From contig JH720297.1 in NCBI GenBank assembly GCA_000231825.2, forward strand, positions 1,852,792-1,916,791: a stretch of DNA of 64,000 bases. Direction: 5' to 3'. This stretch comes from Tetrahymena elliotti 4EA. Taxonomy: Eukaryota > Ciliophora > Oligohymenophorea > Hymenostomatida > Tetrahymenidae. Made by a program: the position numbers and the translations under genes. The first letter of the stretch is position 1. Each line of letters begins with the position of its first letter. This document shows, in pieces, positions 38,120 through 50,327 of this stretch. The notes beneath the pieces are model-generated. The model searched no databases, had not been told where the DNA came from, and worked only from the letters and a program-made list of their open reading frames with translations.

Positions 38120-38480
38120 TAATTAAAATTATTAATCTTTAATACATAGAACATTATTTGATTGTTAGAATATAATACATTTAGCTATTTATAATATTAA
38201 AACTTGAGTCTCAAAATTATGTAATTAATAATATAGATATCTTTCCTTCTTAATTATATAAAAAAATTGAATAATATTTGTATAAATGAATAACATTTTC
38301 ATATAATTAAAAGTATTAATCATTAATAAATAGAGCATTATTTGATTGTTAGAATATAATACATTTAACTATTTATAGTATTAAAACTTGAGTCTCAAAA
38401 TTATGTAATTAATATTAATAGATATATTTCCTTCTTAATTAGATAAAAAAATTAAATTAATATTGGTATAAATGAATAAC
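38120..38480 (+). repeat. Tandem duplication of a promoter/leader segment
   Basis: Two diverged direct copies, about 38120-38294 and 38304-38480, offset by about 185 nt. Shared blocks include CATTATTTGATTGTTAGAA and AAAACTTGAGTCTCAAAATT. Both copies end in TATAAATGAATAAC, so both contain the ATG AAT AAC with which the downstream gene starts. The upstream ATG (38286-38288) opens a 19-codon frame ending at TGA 38343-38345, so it could act as an upstream ORF. Confidence 0.85.
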
Positions 38481-40703
38481 AAAAGGTTATAATTACCTAA
38501 TTAAGATAATAAGATGAATTAATCTGGATTTTAGAATGAAGAAGAAATAGAATTAGATAAGGGAAAGTTATAGTTTAATAAAAATTCTTACTAATTTAGA
38601 TAGATGAGCAATGTGATCCTAGATGGGAATAATGAAAATGAATTTGTTAAAGAAAAATAAAAAAAACTAAAGAAAAAGAAAATGACACCATTCCCTTAGT
38701 CTGAATTAAATCAAAATGCAATACTCTCTTATAGAGAAGAGATAATAAGTGACGATGAGCATAAAAAAAATGACAACGGAGAACAATTAGATGAGGAAGA
38801 GAAAGAGTAAGAAGAAGAAGAAGAAGAAAAAGAATAGTTTGTATAAAAAAGTGAGTAGAATAATAATAAATATGATTATGAAGAAATTTTAAAATAAGAA
38901 GAGTTTGATTAAACCAATAAATAGGATAATTTAGAAGATTTATTGGATCATTTTGATTAAAAGGAAAATGTTTAAGAAAATGGGAAATTTGATGGTGATT
39001 TTTTTGAATAGATTAACTAAAATTTAGACGAATCGCAAGAACAGATTGTAGAAGATGAATTTATTTAGGATGGAAATTAAGAGTTTTTTAACAGATCAAA
39101 TCATTATAATTTTGATTTTTAACCAGCAAGTACATTCAGTATGAGTGATTACATGAAAACAACTATAAATGACCATTATTTTAATGGAGATAATGATTAT
39201 GTAAAGAAAAAGTTAAATGATACTATCAGAAAAGTTTATTAATATATTGAGTCTTAAGTTCAAGAAAAGCAAGATCAAATCAAAAAATTTGAGAAAAAGC
39301 TTAAAAAATTTGTATTTGATTATAGATATGATCAATATCATCAGCCTCGAAAGTACTTTCACAAAGAGCTCCATGAATAGAATTTAAAATAAAAATTCTA
39401 AGACCCTAAATATGATAAACGAGAGATTGATTTCGAAACTCAAAATTTCGATTAAAGTCCATTCAACCTCTTTTCAAATGAAGTTGAAGTCTATGTTAAC
39501 ACTCTTTCTAATGAGGTAAAAAATTTGAAATAATATTTTTCTTTAGTCTTTGATAAAAATATTTTTAATTTTAAAATACTTTTATGATATTGAGTTATCA
39601 AATTTATTTTTTTTAGATTTCTTTTGAATGAAATTATTTATATTTCTTTTAATAATTTTAAAAAGTTGTGCATTAAGTAAGCTTTTTATAATGAATTGGA
39701 AGTCTATTTGAAGGCTCTATATAAGGATAAATGTGACATTTAATCAAATTATTTATATGAAAGGAGAATTTATCACTAATGCATACTCTTTACACTTAAA
39801 AAATAAAACTTAAATTTAAAGATTCGTATATAAAAAAAGAGTGGAAATTTGTTTATAGCAAGAGATAGAATTATTCAAAGCTTTTACAATAAAAATAAAA
39901 CTGAGCTAAATATATTCAGTAGCTTTGTGCTATATTGGGCATAAAAAAGAAAATTACTTTCATCTAATGTTATGGATAAATATGCATGGATTAACTTAAT
40001 TATTTACTTTTTTTAAATTAATAATCGTCTCCCTCCATCTATTAATTATGATCAGTTGTTGTTGAAGGCAAATAACTTAGAAAAAAAATGCTACTAAAAG
40101 GCTTCTGAAAAAGTAATTTAAATGTAAAAATCAAAAGCATAACCTATTAAATTGAGTATTAATTAAGTATTTGACTTTAAATTATTTGAAGAAGAGAACA
40201 AATCAGAATTTGTAATCTAATATAAACCTCCATAAAAAAGTGACACCAACAAAAACACTAATAATAATATTAACGATAGTCAATAGTAAAATCAAGAAAT
40301 TTTTTAAGTATTCAAAGTTCTACCAATTATTCGTCCAAGCGTTAATGAAATATATAAGATAAGAGAAGCCCCTAATTTCAACTATGGCTTCTTCTTTTTT
40401 AAATTTTTATATTACTTAAACTTTTAAATGGTTATTGACCCAATAGCAATTTCAATAAATGGATAAATAAAAACCAAAAAAATTAATAATAGTTAAGAAA
40501 ATGCTGAGCCAATATCTATTAAAGATACTATTTGGCCTGATGTTAACTTAGTTGCTCACCTATCCTTTCAATAAGATGCTTTCTTACATCTTATGGATTA
40601 AATTAAATTAGCATACACTACTATTCATGAAAATAAGAATGAAAAGCGCTTTTTATCTGATATTCCTACTCCCGTATTTAGTTTTACAAAAAGGGATAAG
40701 TGA
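38472..40703 (+). CDS. Acidic protein with terminal nucleotidyltransferase-like C-terminal half
   Basis: Two exons (38472-39515 and about 39666-40703; the acceptor could also be after 39678) give about 693 residues. The N-terminal 300 residues are highly charged with Glu/Gln/Asp runs and are probably disordered. Residues 310-350 include FNLFSNEVEVYVNTLS. In the second exon, FVLYWAQKRKLLSS followed by DKYAWINLIIYFFQINNRLP resembles the central helices and PAP-associated region of Cid1/Trf4-type RNA nucleotidyltransferases (K.WaK.R...LSSY...L..i.fLQ...PP). No GS...DxD catalytic motif of the nucleotidyltransferase fold was found, so the catalytic part may have diverged, sit in an exon I missed, or be absent. 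The role in RNA tailing is therefore only suggested. Confidence 0.7.
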
Positions 40704-41040
40704 TTTTCTCATTTTATTAATCAGAAAAGAGGAATAATTTTATCAATTTTCCTTATTTCAAATTATATTTCAAAAATAAAAAATAACAGAAATCTATTTT
40801 ACTTATTTAAACTTTTATTAATATATGATCTTCTTTATTTTATATATTCAGTGCTCTTGTAATTTAAAAAAATTCATCTTTTTACTCTTTAAAGAAAATA
40901 AAATATAAGATTGAAATACACTGTCTACTTTCAAAAAATAGCTGATAAATTTTTTGAATTTGTCCTTCAATAATTTGCATTCAATAATAGTAAAAAAAAT
41001 AAAATCAGGTAAAAATCACTTGAGCATAAGGTAAAGAATT
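40704..41040. other. Spacer, nothing seen
   Basis: A 337-nt AT-rich gap between the preceding stop and the small frame at 41041. No motif recognised. Confidence 0.45.
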
Positions 41041-41490
41041 ATGCTAAATAGAGATGATTTCAAAGAAATTAATTATATTTTAAAAATAAAATCTAGCTAC
41101 ATATGTAGAATGAAAAATTTGTGTTTTAAAAAATTTTTTTTTGAAACAATTCTTAATAAGTAGTATTTATGTTTGTATGAGTAGTAGGAATTAGTGTTAC
41201 AGTTTTTCAATAATTTAATGAAGAAATCAAAATCAAAATAAAATTTTAATATTAATTGTGTTAAATCTATTCTAAGAAGAAGAAATAGATAACTTAAAGT
41301 TTTAATTGTTGATTTGATTGATATATTTAAATTTAATATTACTAGCTCAAATTTACAAGCAAGAAAACAAAGCAAGGAGTTTGAGGAGAGGAAAGAACAA
41401 TTAATCGTATTCTTAAAAATTTGCAAAACTAAAAGAAATATAAAAATAAAAATAATAAAAGAATAATGGTTAAATTAAAAAATGTAATGA
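41041..41490 (+). pseudogene. Short frame, probably a decaying gene
   Basis: ATG to TGA gives 149 codons with coding-like content: LYEQQELVLQFFNNLMKK, CVKSILRRRNRQLKVLIVDL, EERKEQLIVFLKICKTKRN. No known domain recognised. Coding-like sequence goes on past the TGA to about 41880 but in changing frames. It is interrupted by TGA (41629 region) and by a shift before LTGAETTKRMMNLMKIVHDQ (about 41800-41850). I therefore read the whole of 41041-41880 as the remains of a larger gene, with the first 149 codons still open. It could instead be a real short gene followed by unrelated sequence. Confidence 0.4.
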
Positions 41491-42939
41491 TCTTTTAGGA
41501 TATTCAAACAGCCTAAAAGGAAATTATATGATTGTTTAATAAGAATAAGTGTATTTTTCTATCAGTCATTTGAATTAACACAAAAAGTTTAGAGTAAGTA
41601 ATTTAAAAAAATTTTAGGAGATATGATATGAACATGTATATGTCATTTTATTCTAGCAAATTTAATAATTTTTATAAATTCAATTTAATCATTTTTTTAT
41701 TTTAAAAGTTTGGAAAAACTGTAAATTTGAAGACAGTAAGTTAAGAAACTTTAGATAAATTATATGTTTTTTAAAAATTATTCAAGGAATTAATTTGACA
41801 GGAGCAGAAACTACAAAAAGAATGATGAATTTGATGAAGATCGTACATGATTAAATCTATAAAGTACTTAAGAATATTTTTGGTCAGTTAATTTATTTGT
41901 TTTTAGATTTTTTATATGCTAAATATGTTCTGTTGTATTTTAATATGGAATAAAATTTTGAAAGAAAAAATTGATATAAGATTTAATCAAAAAATGTTTT
42001 GACAAAATTTTATTTATTTAAATATAATACATCATATTTGTACTTAATATAGAAAAAAATTTCAAATTTTAATAAAATAAAAGCATTATAAATTTGAACA
42101 ATCACGTATACAAAAATACACTTAAAGAATCAACATTTAGAGATATTTGCCTATTTAGATATTTCGATCTTACAGGAATGACGAATGAATGAATTTTATG
42201 GATGATTTTTTTTATTTCTTAATTCTAAACAAATAAATTGTCTTTAAATTTACCATTAAATCTAATAACCTTTTCAGAAAAATCGAAAGATCGATTGATG
42301 ATCTAAGAAAAACCTATTTTTAAATTTCTAAAAATAAATAAATAAAATAATACGGGTAAGTACTTAATATTTTGTTTTGTCTAAAGAAATTGCTTTTACA
42401 TTATTCAGTGATGGTTTTTAAATAGTTTATAAGGATGAACTGATTTAATAATTTGAAAGAAATGCTAATTTGAATTTATACTAAAATTATTTTAAATAAT
42501 AAATGAAAGTTTATTTAATTATTTGTGAGTCATTTATATTATTGGTGGGTGTAAAGTATTAATAAAATAAATTGACAGCTTTAAATAGAAATATAAATAG
42601 AAAAATTTATATCTTGACTCATTCTTCTACCTGAAGTCAATTTTTATTTGCTCTTTAACAAAAATTTATAAATTTAGATTATAGCAAAAACTATGTAAAC
42701 AATATCTTTATAATCAATCATAGAGAATTTTTATTTATTTTTATTATAATAATCTTATTTTTTTTGATAAAGTATTGCTATTTATTCTAATAATAGAGAT
42801 AAACCTTTTGAATTTAATTAAAAGTGTAAAAATAAGGCACTCCCTCTATATTGATTCACTAAAATATAATTCTATTATTATATTTTAAATTATGTCTTAT
42901 GTTTATTATACTATTAAATCAAAGAAACCACTAATTTTG

Positions 42940-45900
42940 ATAGCATCTAAGTATTTTTATTAAAAAGTAGAACTCTATTTTTATTCATAAAGATGTTTAT
43001 TTGTTTTTTTTGTTGAAGATAAACAAAAGAATTGAAAAAATTTAAAATCAATGAAAGACGTATTGATAGTGTAGTTGGCGTCACCTTTTTAGAAGTGACA
43101 ATTTAAGAAAAATAATATTTCAATAGAAAAAGCAGCTAAATTTTCATATTGAAATTAAGTACAGCTTTTTTTACCTGAAAAATTAAATGTTTGTTTTTAT
43201 TTTAAAAATCAAACTCAGAAGAATCTGATTTAAAAATATTGCTTGCCATTGGTTAACTTTGTTTCATGGCAGAGTGATATTTAAATAAAATCAGATTACA
43301 TTTGATTAAAAATTTATTAACTAATTCAGATTATTGCTTTGTGTAAGAAATTTTGATACTTGATTTACTTAGGATTAAATGCATGAATAATAAAATACTA
43401 TAATCGATTTAGGTTGGGTTGGATGAAAAATAAATTAAAAAATAATAATACCCTAAAATCCAATCAGTCAGTAGCTAGAAAAAATTCACAATTTAAATTA
43501 TTTATTTTGAGATTTTTAAACAAAATATATAAATAAATTTGAAAATGGCCATACAAAAACACATTCAACAATTTAGCTTTATAGAAAAAATTGATGTTTT
43601 TAATAAATAAAATTGAAGTTTGTTGTTAAGCAGTAAGTTTTTAAGAAGTAAGGCTAAACAGAAACTGTAAATAGAGAGACATATAAATAAATATATGAAA
43701 TAATTTATGATTGATTGTTTGGTTTGTTTGTTTGTTATTATGAATAAATAAGTTTTTATTTTAATTATATTCTATTATAATTATATTTATATTAAATTAA
43801 TTAGATTTTTATATTAATTTAGAGTACGAGATTCTTTAACTATAGAAATAAATGAGTGTTGCATTGGTTTTTATTTTTTAATTATATTATTGAATGTCTC
43901 ATTTATAATAGGATTGAGGCACTCAATAAAAAGGTGAGATTATTTATTTTGGTTAATGTTAACTATAAATGTTTTTTAGATGTATGGGGTGGTATAATTA
44001 TTTTTTTGAGTAGTTGATTTTTTAATTGGTTGTGTTGGTAATATATATTTATTTGTTGTAAATGAATTAATTAGGTGGGTAAAGCCATCAAATAAATCAA
44101 TGGCTTATGAAAAATCTATTATATTGATAGCTTTTGCGACTTATTTATTTATGTATCTAGTAATAATTGCGTATTATTTCTATTTCAACTTCTAATTACT
44201 TTTTTAATCATTCATTTGATATTTTGTTTTTAAATCAATATAGTCAATCACTAGTGCTCTTAGTTCCCAAATTAGTTTGTCAGAATAAGCCAAAATCTGT
44301 TCTGAAATTTGCATGTATTTAAATGAATGATAAAGTTAGTGAAATATCTAATAAGCGGTGTTGAATTTATTTAATCTCCTTTTTAAAAGATTATTTGATT
44401 ATCATTTAAAAAATGATTAATTCATTTAGATTTACACTAAAAGGAGAAATGAGTATCATACGCAATCAGTTCAGATGTTTTTTTTAATGAATAAATAAAT
44501 AAATCATTGATCAATCAATCAGATGTCATTAAAATGTTTGTTAAAACAGATATCCCTACTTATTTGTTTCAGTGGTTTTTGTGTTGGTTATTTTTTCGAT
44601 TTATAACTTATTTGTTTGTATATTGTAATTTAACTATTTTACTTTCTTAAATAGCTAGCTACTCACTCAAAAGTGAGAGGCAATTTAGAAAAGCAAATAG
44701 TTTTCAGATCTAACTAGATCCTTTCTTAATTTGTTGAGGAGGTATTCAGATTTCTTATCAATAAGGTAGTTAATTATTCTAGATGAGATAATATCTTAAC
44801 TGATAACAAATAGCTTCTCGCAGAGCATTTTACTTATTTCCCTAGAGAGGTTGAATTTGACAGAAATAATGTTGATAGTACTTCTTTTGACAATGTTTTC
44901 ATTAACCTATTTATTCATTAAAGTAGAAGATTAGTTTTTGTTTCAAATTAATAAATGTAATTATTTGTCTTTTTTTTACTCACAATCACTCTTGCTTTTG
45001 CTTGAAAAAAATATTTAAAATAGCATCTAAATAATAGCTACTTTAAATTAATTATTTTATACGATGAGTATAATTTTTATGTTTGAAATTATTTCAAGCA
45101 TGTTTCAAATATTCAAAACAGTTCCAAATTATTGAAGCGTGAGTGATGGAAAAAAGAAACAATGAGAAATATTTTTAAAAAGAAGATTTAAAATATTACG
45201 ATGAGTTTTTCTTAGAGCTCTTTAATGATCTTTTCAATCTATTTTTAATTAGAAAAAAATAGTTAGAATTATAATTGTTTGTTATTTAATATCAAGTATA
45301 AATTATATAGACACAATATAAATGTCAATTAGCAAATGGAATTGCTAGGCTAACTAAATTGAATGAAATCTAGATAAAGCATTAAATAATAAAGAATGAA
45401 TGAAAATATTTACTTGTTAGTGTTGGTTGGTAATATTGTATGATGCATTGTAAACAAGGAAGACATGGTTGAATATTTATTTAAAGATTTCCAAGACAGT
45501 ATTGGAATATCCGAAAATAACTTTGAATAGTTAACTCAAAACCTATTCGTTCCTTTATACGCCGCATTCAGCCAAAACGTTTTAAATAGTTTCAAAGTAG
45601 CTTGATTTAGCCATTTCAGTAAGTTTGTGTGAAATTAGTTGAATTTAACTTGAGTATCTTATGTGATTTATTTAGCAAGTTGATTGATATTCAAAATAAT
45701 AAATGAATAAATTGATTCAAATCAAAGTTTGATGAAAATCCGATTTTTTTTGTGATTGTTAATTTTCGATATTTACTCTTTTTTATTTTTTTGATTGTTT
45801 TTATTGTTATTTAATTTATTATAAAGAAAGCCCTTTATGTTGATTTCATTCCTTTTTAATTAGACTTGATTGATAATCAATGTAAATCAAACTTTTTAAT

Positions 45901-48520
45901 ATTGATTAATTTATTTGTTTTTTGCTTGTAAGATTGATTGCTTATTTGAAGGGGCAGGGTCGGATTTTGTTATTTGTTAAATGAATTACTTATTATTAAA
46001 TTAATTAATTCATTTACTCCCTAAAGTCAAATCTCTAAATTATGTAAAGCTAATAAAAGCTGATTTGCCATCATGGCTTTCAATTAATTACATTGTTATT
46101 ACGTATTGATTTTAAAATTGTAGCAGTCTCTCCGTTAAAATCTAATATAAATTAGAAATAGAAATTATTATTATTATAATTAATTCTGAGTCTAGTAACT
46201 CAATATTGTTTTATTTGTTCACAACAGAATACTTATGCTTTGAAATGGGTGAAATTTAGGCATTAAATTACTATATATTTAACAGCATAAATTTAATGTT
46301 AGAATCTGCTTTGCGTATTATTTTGCTGGAATAATCACATTACGATTTCTGGTATCTGAGAATTAGACAAAACTTCAGAGGATATATATATGTAATAATT
46401 AAATGATTAATTTTTGAATATTCTTTTTCTACTTTAAGCAAGTTCTACATGTATGAATGAATGAAAAAAACATACCTACTTGCTTACCTACTACAAATCT
46501 GCTATTTTAATTTTTAAGGATTATACTAAAAAACTAAACTAAATAATATATTTGTAAATTTTCAAAATTAGTTAGAATGCTTTGATACTCTTGTCCAAGT
46601 GACACAAATTTCGATTGGACTAGATGGCTACATTCATCTAGAGATACTGTGAAAGAATTAATAGGTTTTATAACAAACGCTCTATTTCTCTTTTAGTCTA
46701 AAATAGGTTTGGTTTAAGTCCTATAATTATTTTAATTCAAATCTTTGTTAGTTATTAAATAATTACTAATTTGATTTCAAACTAAAATAGATGATATAAA
46801 TGCTTTTAAAAGCATTAATAAACCATTCAATCTTATCTTTTTAATTAAAAAGCAAAGCAAGCAAATAATTGCTATAAGACTCTGCTATTCAATATATATG
46901 TTTTACAAATCTAATACAGCCTCATAGATATGCCCAATTAATTATTTTGTAAATTAATCAAGTTAAACAAAAAGGATATTGATACTTTTCATTGTCTTGT
47001 TAATTAATGAGTTCTCCCTATAAGATATATATTTTATTGATCAAGAAAAGCTTATTTTCAAGGATATTAAAAAAAATCTTTATAGATTTCTATAAAATAT
47101 TAGCAAGTCAACTTCTAATTAAATACACGAGTTATTATGAATTATTCTACTAATTAGTTACCAATACCCGCACAACCCAATTATAAATAAACAAATAAAT
47201 TATTTATCAAAATTATATGAATGAATGAATGAATGATCTGGTAGTCCGATTGGAATAAATGAAATTTAAAGATATATATTTACATCAAATTTAGCAGTAA
47301 CAATTTTTTTCTGCTTTTCAATATATATAATATTCAAAGATCAATTGAACCTCAATGTATTTTTTTTGCATATTGCTTTTTAGGCTATCTTTTCTAATAA
47401 AATACAAGCTACATAAATAAATATCAAGCTATTGATATCAGCATTTTAAGCATAAAGTATCCTTACAACACTGTTTTTTTATGACAGTTAAATGGGAACA
47501 ATGTATCAATCCAGCACTTTTGTTTTGCATTTCAATTTTTTGACCTAATATCCTTAAAGAGATTTTGAGTAGTAAAGGTAAGAATTAAGAGGAATCAGTT
47601 AATTTGTTTTATAAGAAAGATTAATAAACATGGCAATAAATTTAGAAGTAATCAAAAAGAGGTAAGCTGGGAATATTTGGTAAATGATATAATCCAAATA
47701 AATATTCTTCTTAACTGGGAAATTTTATTTGTAGAGGGGATTCATCGATTGATTGATCTATTGATCAAAGAAATTAGACGAATTATAATAAAAATCCCTT
47801 ATTTATTCTGAGGGGATAGTTTTTAAGATATGAATTAATTTGTGATTTAATTCTTGTAACAAATATGAAGGTTTCAGTTAATGTGTCTTTTTTTCTATTT
47901 TATAAATAAGACTTATTTTTTATTATCAAGCTTAAACAAGTATAAGAGACAGTCACCTTCAAGAATCTAGCCAAAATTAATTTACTCAAATTATAAATTG
48001 CATATATCTTTCCAAATTAATTATTTAATTCGAGACAAGTCAGTAGCGCAATCTAATTGTATTCATTCTATATTATTATTATTATAGATTATTAATCTTT
48101 GTAGAATAAAAAAAAAGTATCCGCATTTCCTTTTATTATTCATTTACAAATTTTAATATGAATACTATTTATTCTCCTTACTCCAATTAATCATCGTATC
48201 TCATTCTAATATGCTTTTCTTGACCCCCTTACTTGGCAAAATATAAAATATTTTGGAGTAGCTTATGAATAAAATGTCAGTTGGCTCTTATTCAAAAGTG
48301 ATTAAATTTTAGATATCTTTCAAAATAGCTAGAAGTTACAACTGAAAAAAAGAGTAGAAATTAAATTAATAATTAAGTTAATTAAAATCTAAAGAAGTAA
48401 ATTAGTAAATTAGAGTGTGTCAAAGAAGAAGAAGAAAAAAATAGAAAATAATAATGACATAAAAAAAATAAGTAAATTAGTGTAGGATAAATTTATTTTA
48501 AGTAAGTAAAAATAAAGGAG
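42940..48520 (+). CDS. Many short coding-like exons, unresolved multi-exon gene(s)
   Basis: This 5.6-kb stretch has no long frame, but at least ten short pieces have clear coding character, several bounded by plausible AG and GT. Examples with approximate positions: NERRIDSVVGVTFLEVTIQE (43050-43110), ESDLKILLAIGQLCFMAE (43220-43275), SALSSQISLSEQAKICSEIC (44250-44315), HSKVRGNLEKQIVFRSNQIL then VEEVFRFLINK (44663-44766), HFTYFPREVEFDRNNVDS (44828-44880), VEYLFKDFQDSIGISENN (45468-45521), CFEMGEIQALNYYIFNSI (46240-46293), and FSNKIQATQINIKLLISAFQ (47390-47450). The pieces are mostly alpha-helical, which would suit a large helical-repeat protein, but I do not recognise it. I could not join the exons reliably, and there may be more than one gene. 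Introns are full of ATTG, TTTG and AATG runs. Confidence 0.35.
47218..47236 (+). repeat. AATG tetranucleotide run
   Basis: Tandem AATG units. Similar short tetranucleotide runs (ATTG/AATC, TTTG/CAAA, AATG/CATT) occur at about 22395-22412, 43715-43735, 54355-54375, 61895-61920 and 62885-62945, in spacers and introns. Confidence 0.6.
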
Positions 48521-48808
48521 ATAAAATAATAAAAAATAGTAACTTGTTTAAATCTATATAAATTTGTATATTTTAAATTTGCATTAAATGTTAAATACAA
48601 TTTTTTTAATATTAACAATTGAAATATCACTAATTAAAACGATATATAAATATCTCTATCTCTATCAATTAATCTATCAATTAGATCTATTTATTTACTC
48701 TCAAATAGATGCTAATTTAGTCACTTTTTAATTTTTTTGAAAGCAGCTTTAAGAAAGATTATTCTTTTTTTAATGCATCTATTTTGAAGTATTTTAAAAG
48801 GAGAACTC

Positions 48809-49825
48809 TCATTGATTATTGTCTTCAATAGCATCTGGATTATAGCCCTATTAGTAGTATTTTGGTTGTGAGCTTTCAGAATTGTTTATGTTGTTATCTT
48901 CAATGGATTGCTTGAGTTCAAACTAATTCGAATTATTGAAGTTTTAATTGAGCATTTTTCTACTGTTTTCAGCTGATAATTTCTAATTAGAAGAAGCCTA
49001 GACATTATTATTATTTTAGATATTCTGATAATTACTATAATTTACTTAATATCCTTAATTTATTTATTAGAAATTGTTAGTCATCATTTTTTATCCCACT
49101 CCCTTATAACTACCTCCTGCTTGGTTAAGCTTAGGTTTAAACTAGTTCTTTTGTCCACTGAAGTTATTAGACTCACTTTAGCTTGAGAATTAGTTCTGAT
49201 TTTATGTTTGTATGTTGGGATTTTCTAAAGGATATTAGGAGTAAGTATTTGTTTGTAAGTTTTGAGCTTGCTGAAATGTATTATTGTTATTACTATAATT
49301 ATAAAAGTGCTAAACTTTTTAATTGACATTCTAACTATAATTAAATGGATGGATACTGTTGTTTTAGTTAAAATATTGATTATTATACTAGCTTTTATTC
49401 TGGTTCGATATTTAGTTGTAGTTTTTTTAGTGGTAATTAGCATTAACAAGAATGTTACTACTCTATTGAATGTTTCCATATCCTATAATATTTTGATCAC
49501 TAGGCAAATACTGCTAACCAGAATACTAAGGTCCTAGTTACACTTAATTTGTTTAATTGCTTGAATCTACTAGATGGGAAGGAATGTTCGAACTGCTTTT
49601 TCTACTGCTGACTGATTCTAAGCCACCACTTTCGCTGCTAACTGTGGATCCATTTCTGGAATAATTGTATTTTTTTTGAGTAGCATTTGTATTGAAGTTG
49701 TAATTTAAGTTGTTAATCTTAGAATTTTAGGGATATGTTGTTCTATTAAAACTCGTATTATTATAATCTTTCTGCTAAAAATGATGAGCTTTAGTTTCTG
49801 ATTTGTTTTTATCAAATATTTGCAT
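48809..49825 (-). CDS. Asn/Gln/Ser-rich hypothetical protein
   Basis: One long minus-strand frame of 338 residues from the ATG at 49823-49825 to TGA at 48809-48811. Composition is dominated by Asn, Gln, Ser and Tyr (for example GSTVSSESGGLESVSSRKSS and SQSESNNFSGQKNQFKPKL), typical of disordered ciliate proteins. Coding-like sequence in the same frame continues upstream to about 49945 (CNVQRRPNYVQFSQTYLSIN), where an in-frame TGA or splice acceptor lies. The true start is therefore probably in a further exon upstream and the first 40 residues are missing from this entry. No domain recognised. The stop lies well downstream of the PUF gene on the same strand; the two look like separate genes. 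Confidence 0.65.
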
Positions 49826-50327
49826 TCTTACATGTTAACCTATTTTATTAATTGATAAATAAGTCTGGGAAAATTACACATAATTAGGTCTTCTTTGTAC
49901 ATTACAAAAATAAATTTTATCAGTGTAAACTCCTCAAAAATATCAACATAAAAATTAACAAAAATCATAAAAAATAACCAAATAGAATCTCAAAATAAAT
50001 CTAAGGCTCAATAGAGGAAAGGGTAAGCTTTTTTTTATTTCCTTAATAGATTTTATCCAAAATTATAATTTTTCACCAATTTTTGACGAACAAAAATGAG
50101 TGAATTCCCCCCATCTAAAAAGATTATAAGCAATTTCTAAACATAAAAGTGATAGAATTTAAGAAGTGGTGGAAGATAATTATTTTTTTTAAACATGTTG
50201 AGAATTTTTAGGAGGTATCAATCCAATAATAGTCTTACAAAATAATTTAATAAAATCAATATTATTGAAAAAAATGCTCTGTTTGCAATTTAGATTAAAA
50301 AAAATTAAAAATTGTATAAAAATTCTT

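Noticed and set aside
46570..46690. GC-richer segment that looked like a possible small RNA or tRNA
   Set aside because: No cloverleaf, T-loop or box motifs; two frames read as protein, so it is more likely an exon piece.
49225..49537. Frames on both strands made largely of Ile, Val, Thr and Leu
   Set aside because: They arise from AAT/ATT-rich codons of the Asn-rich minus-strand gene read in the wrong frame or strand.
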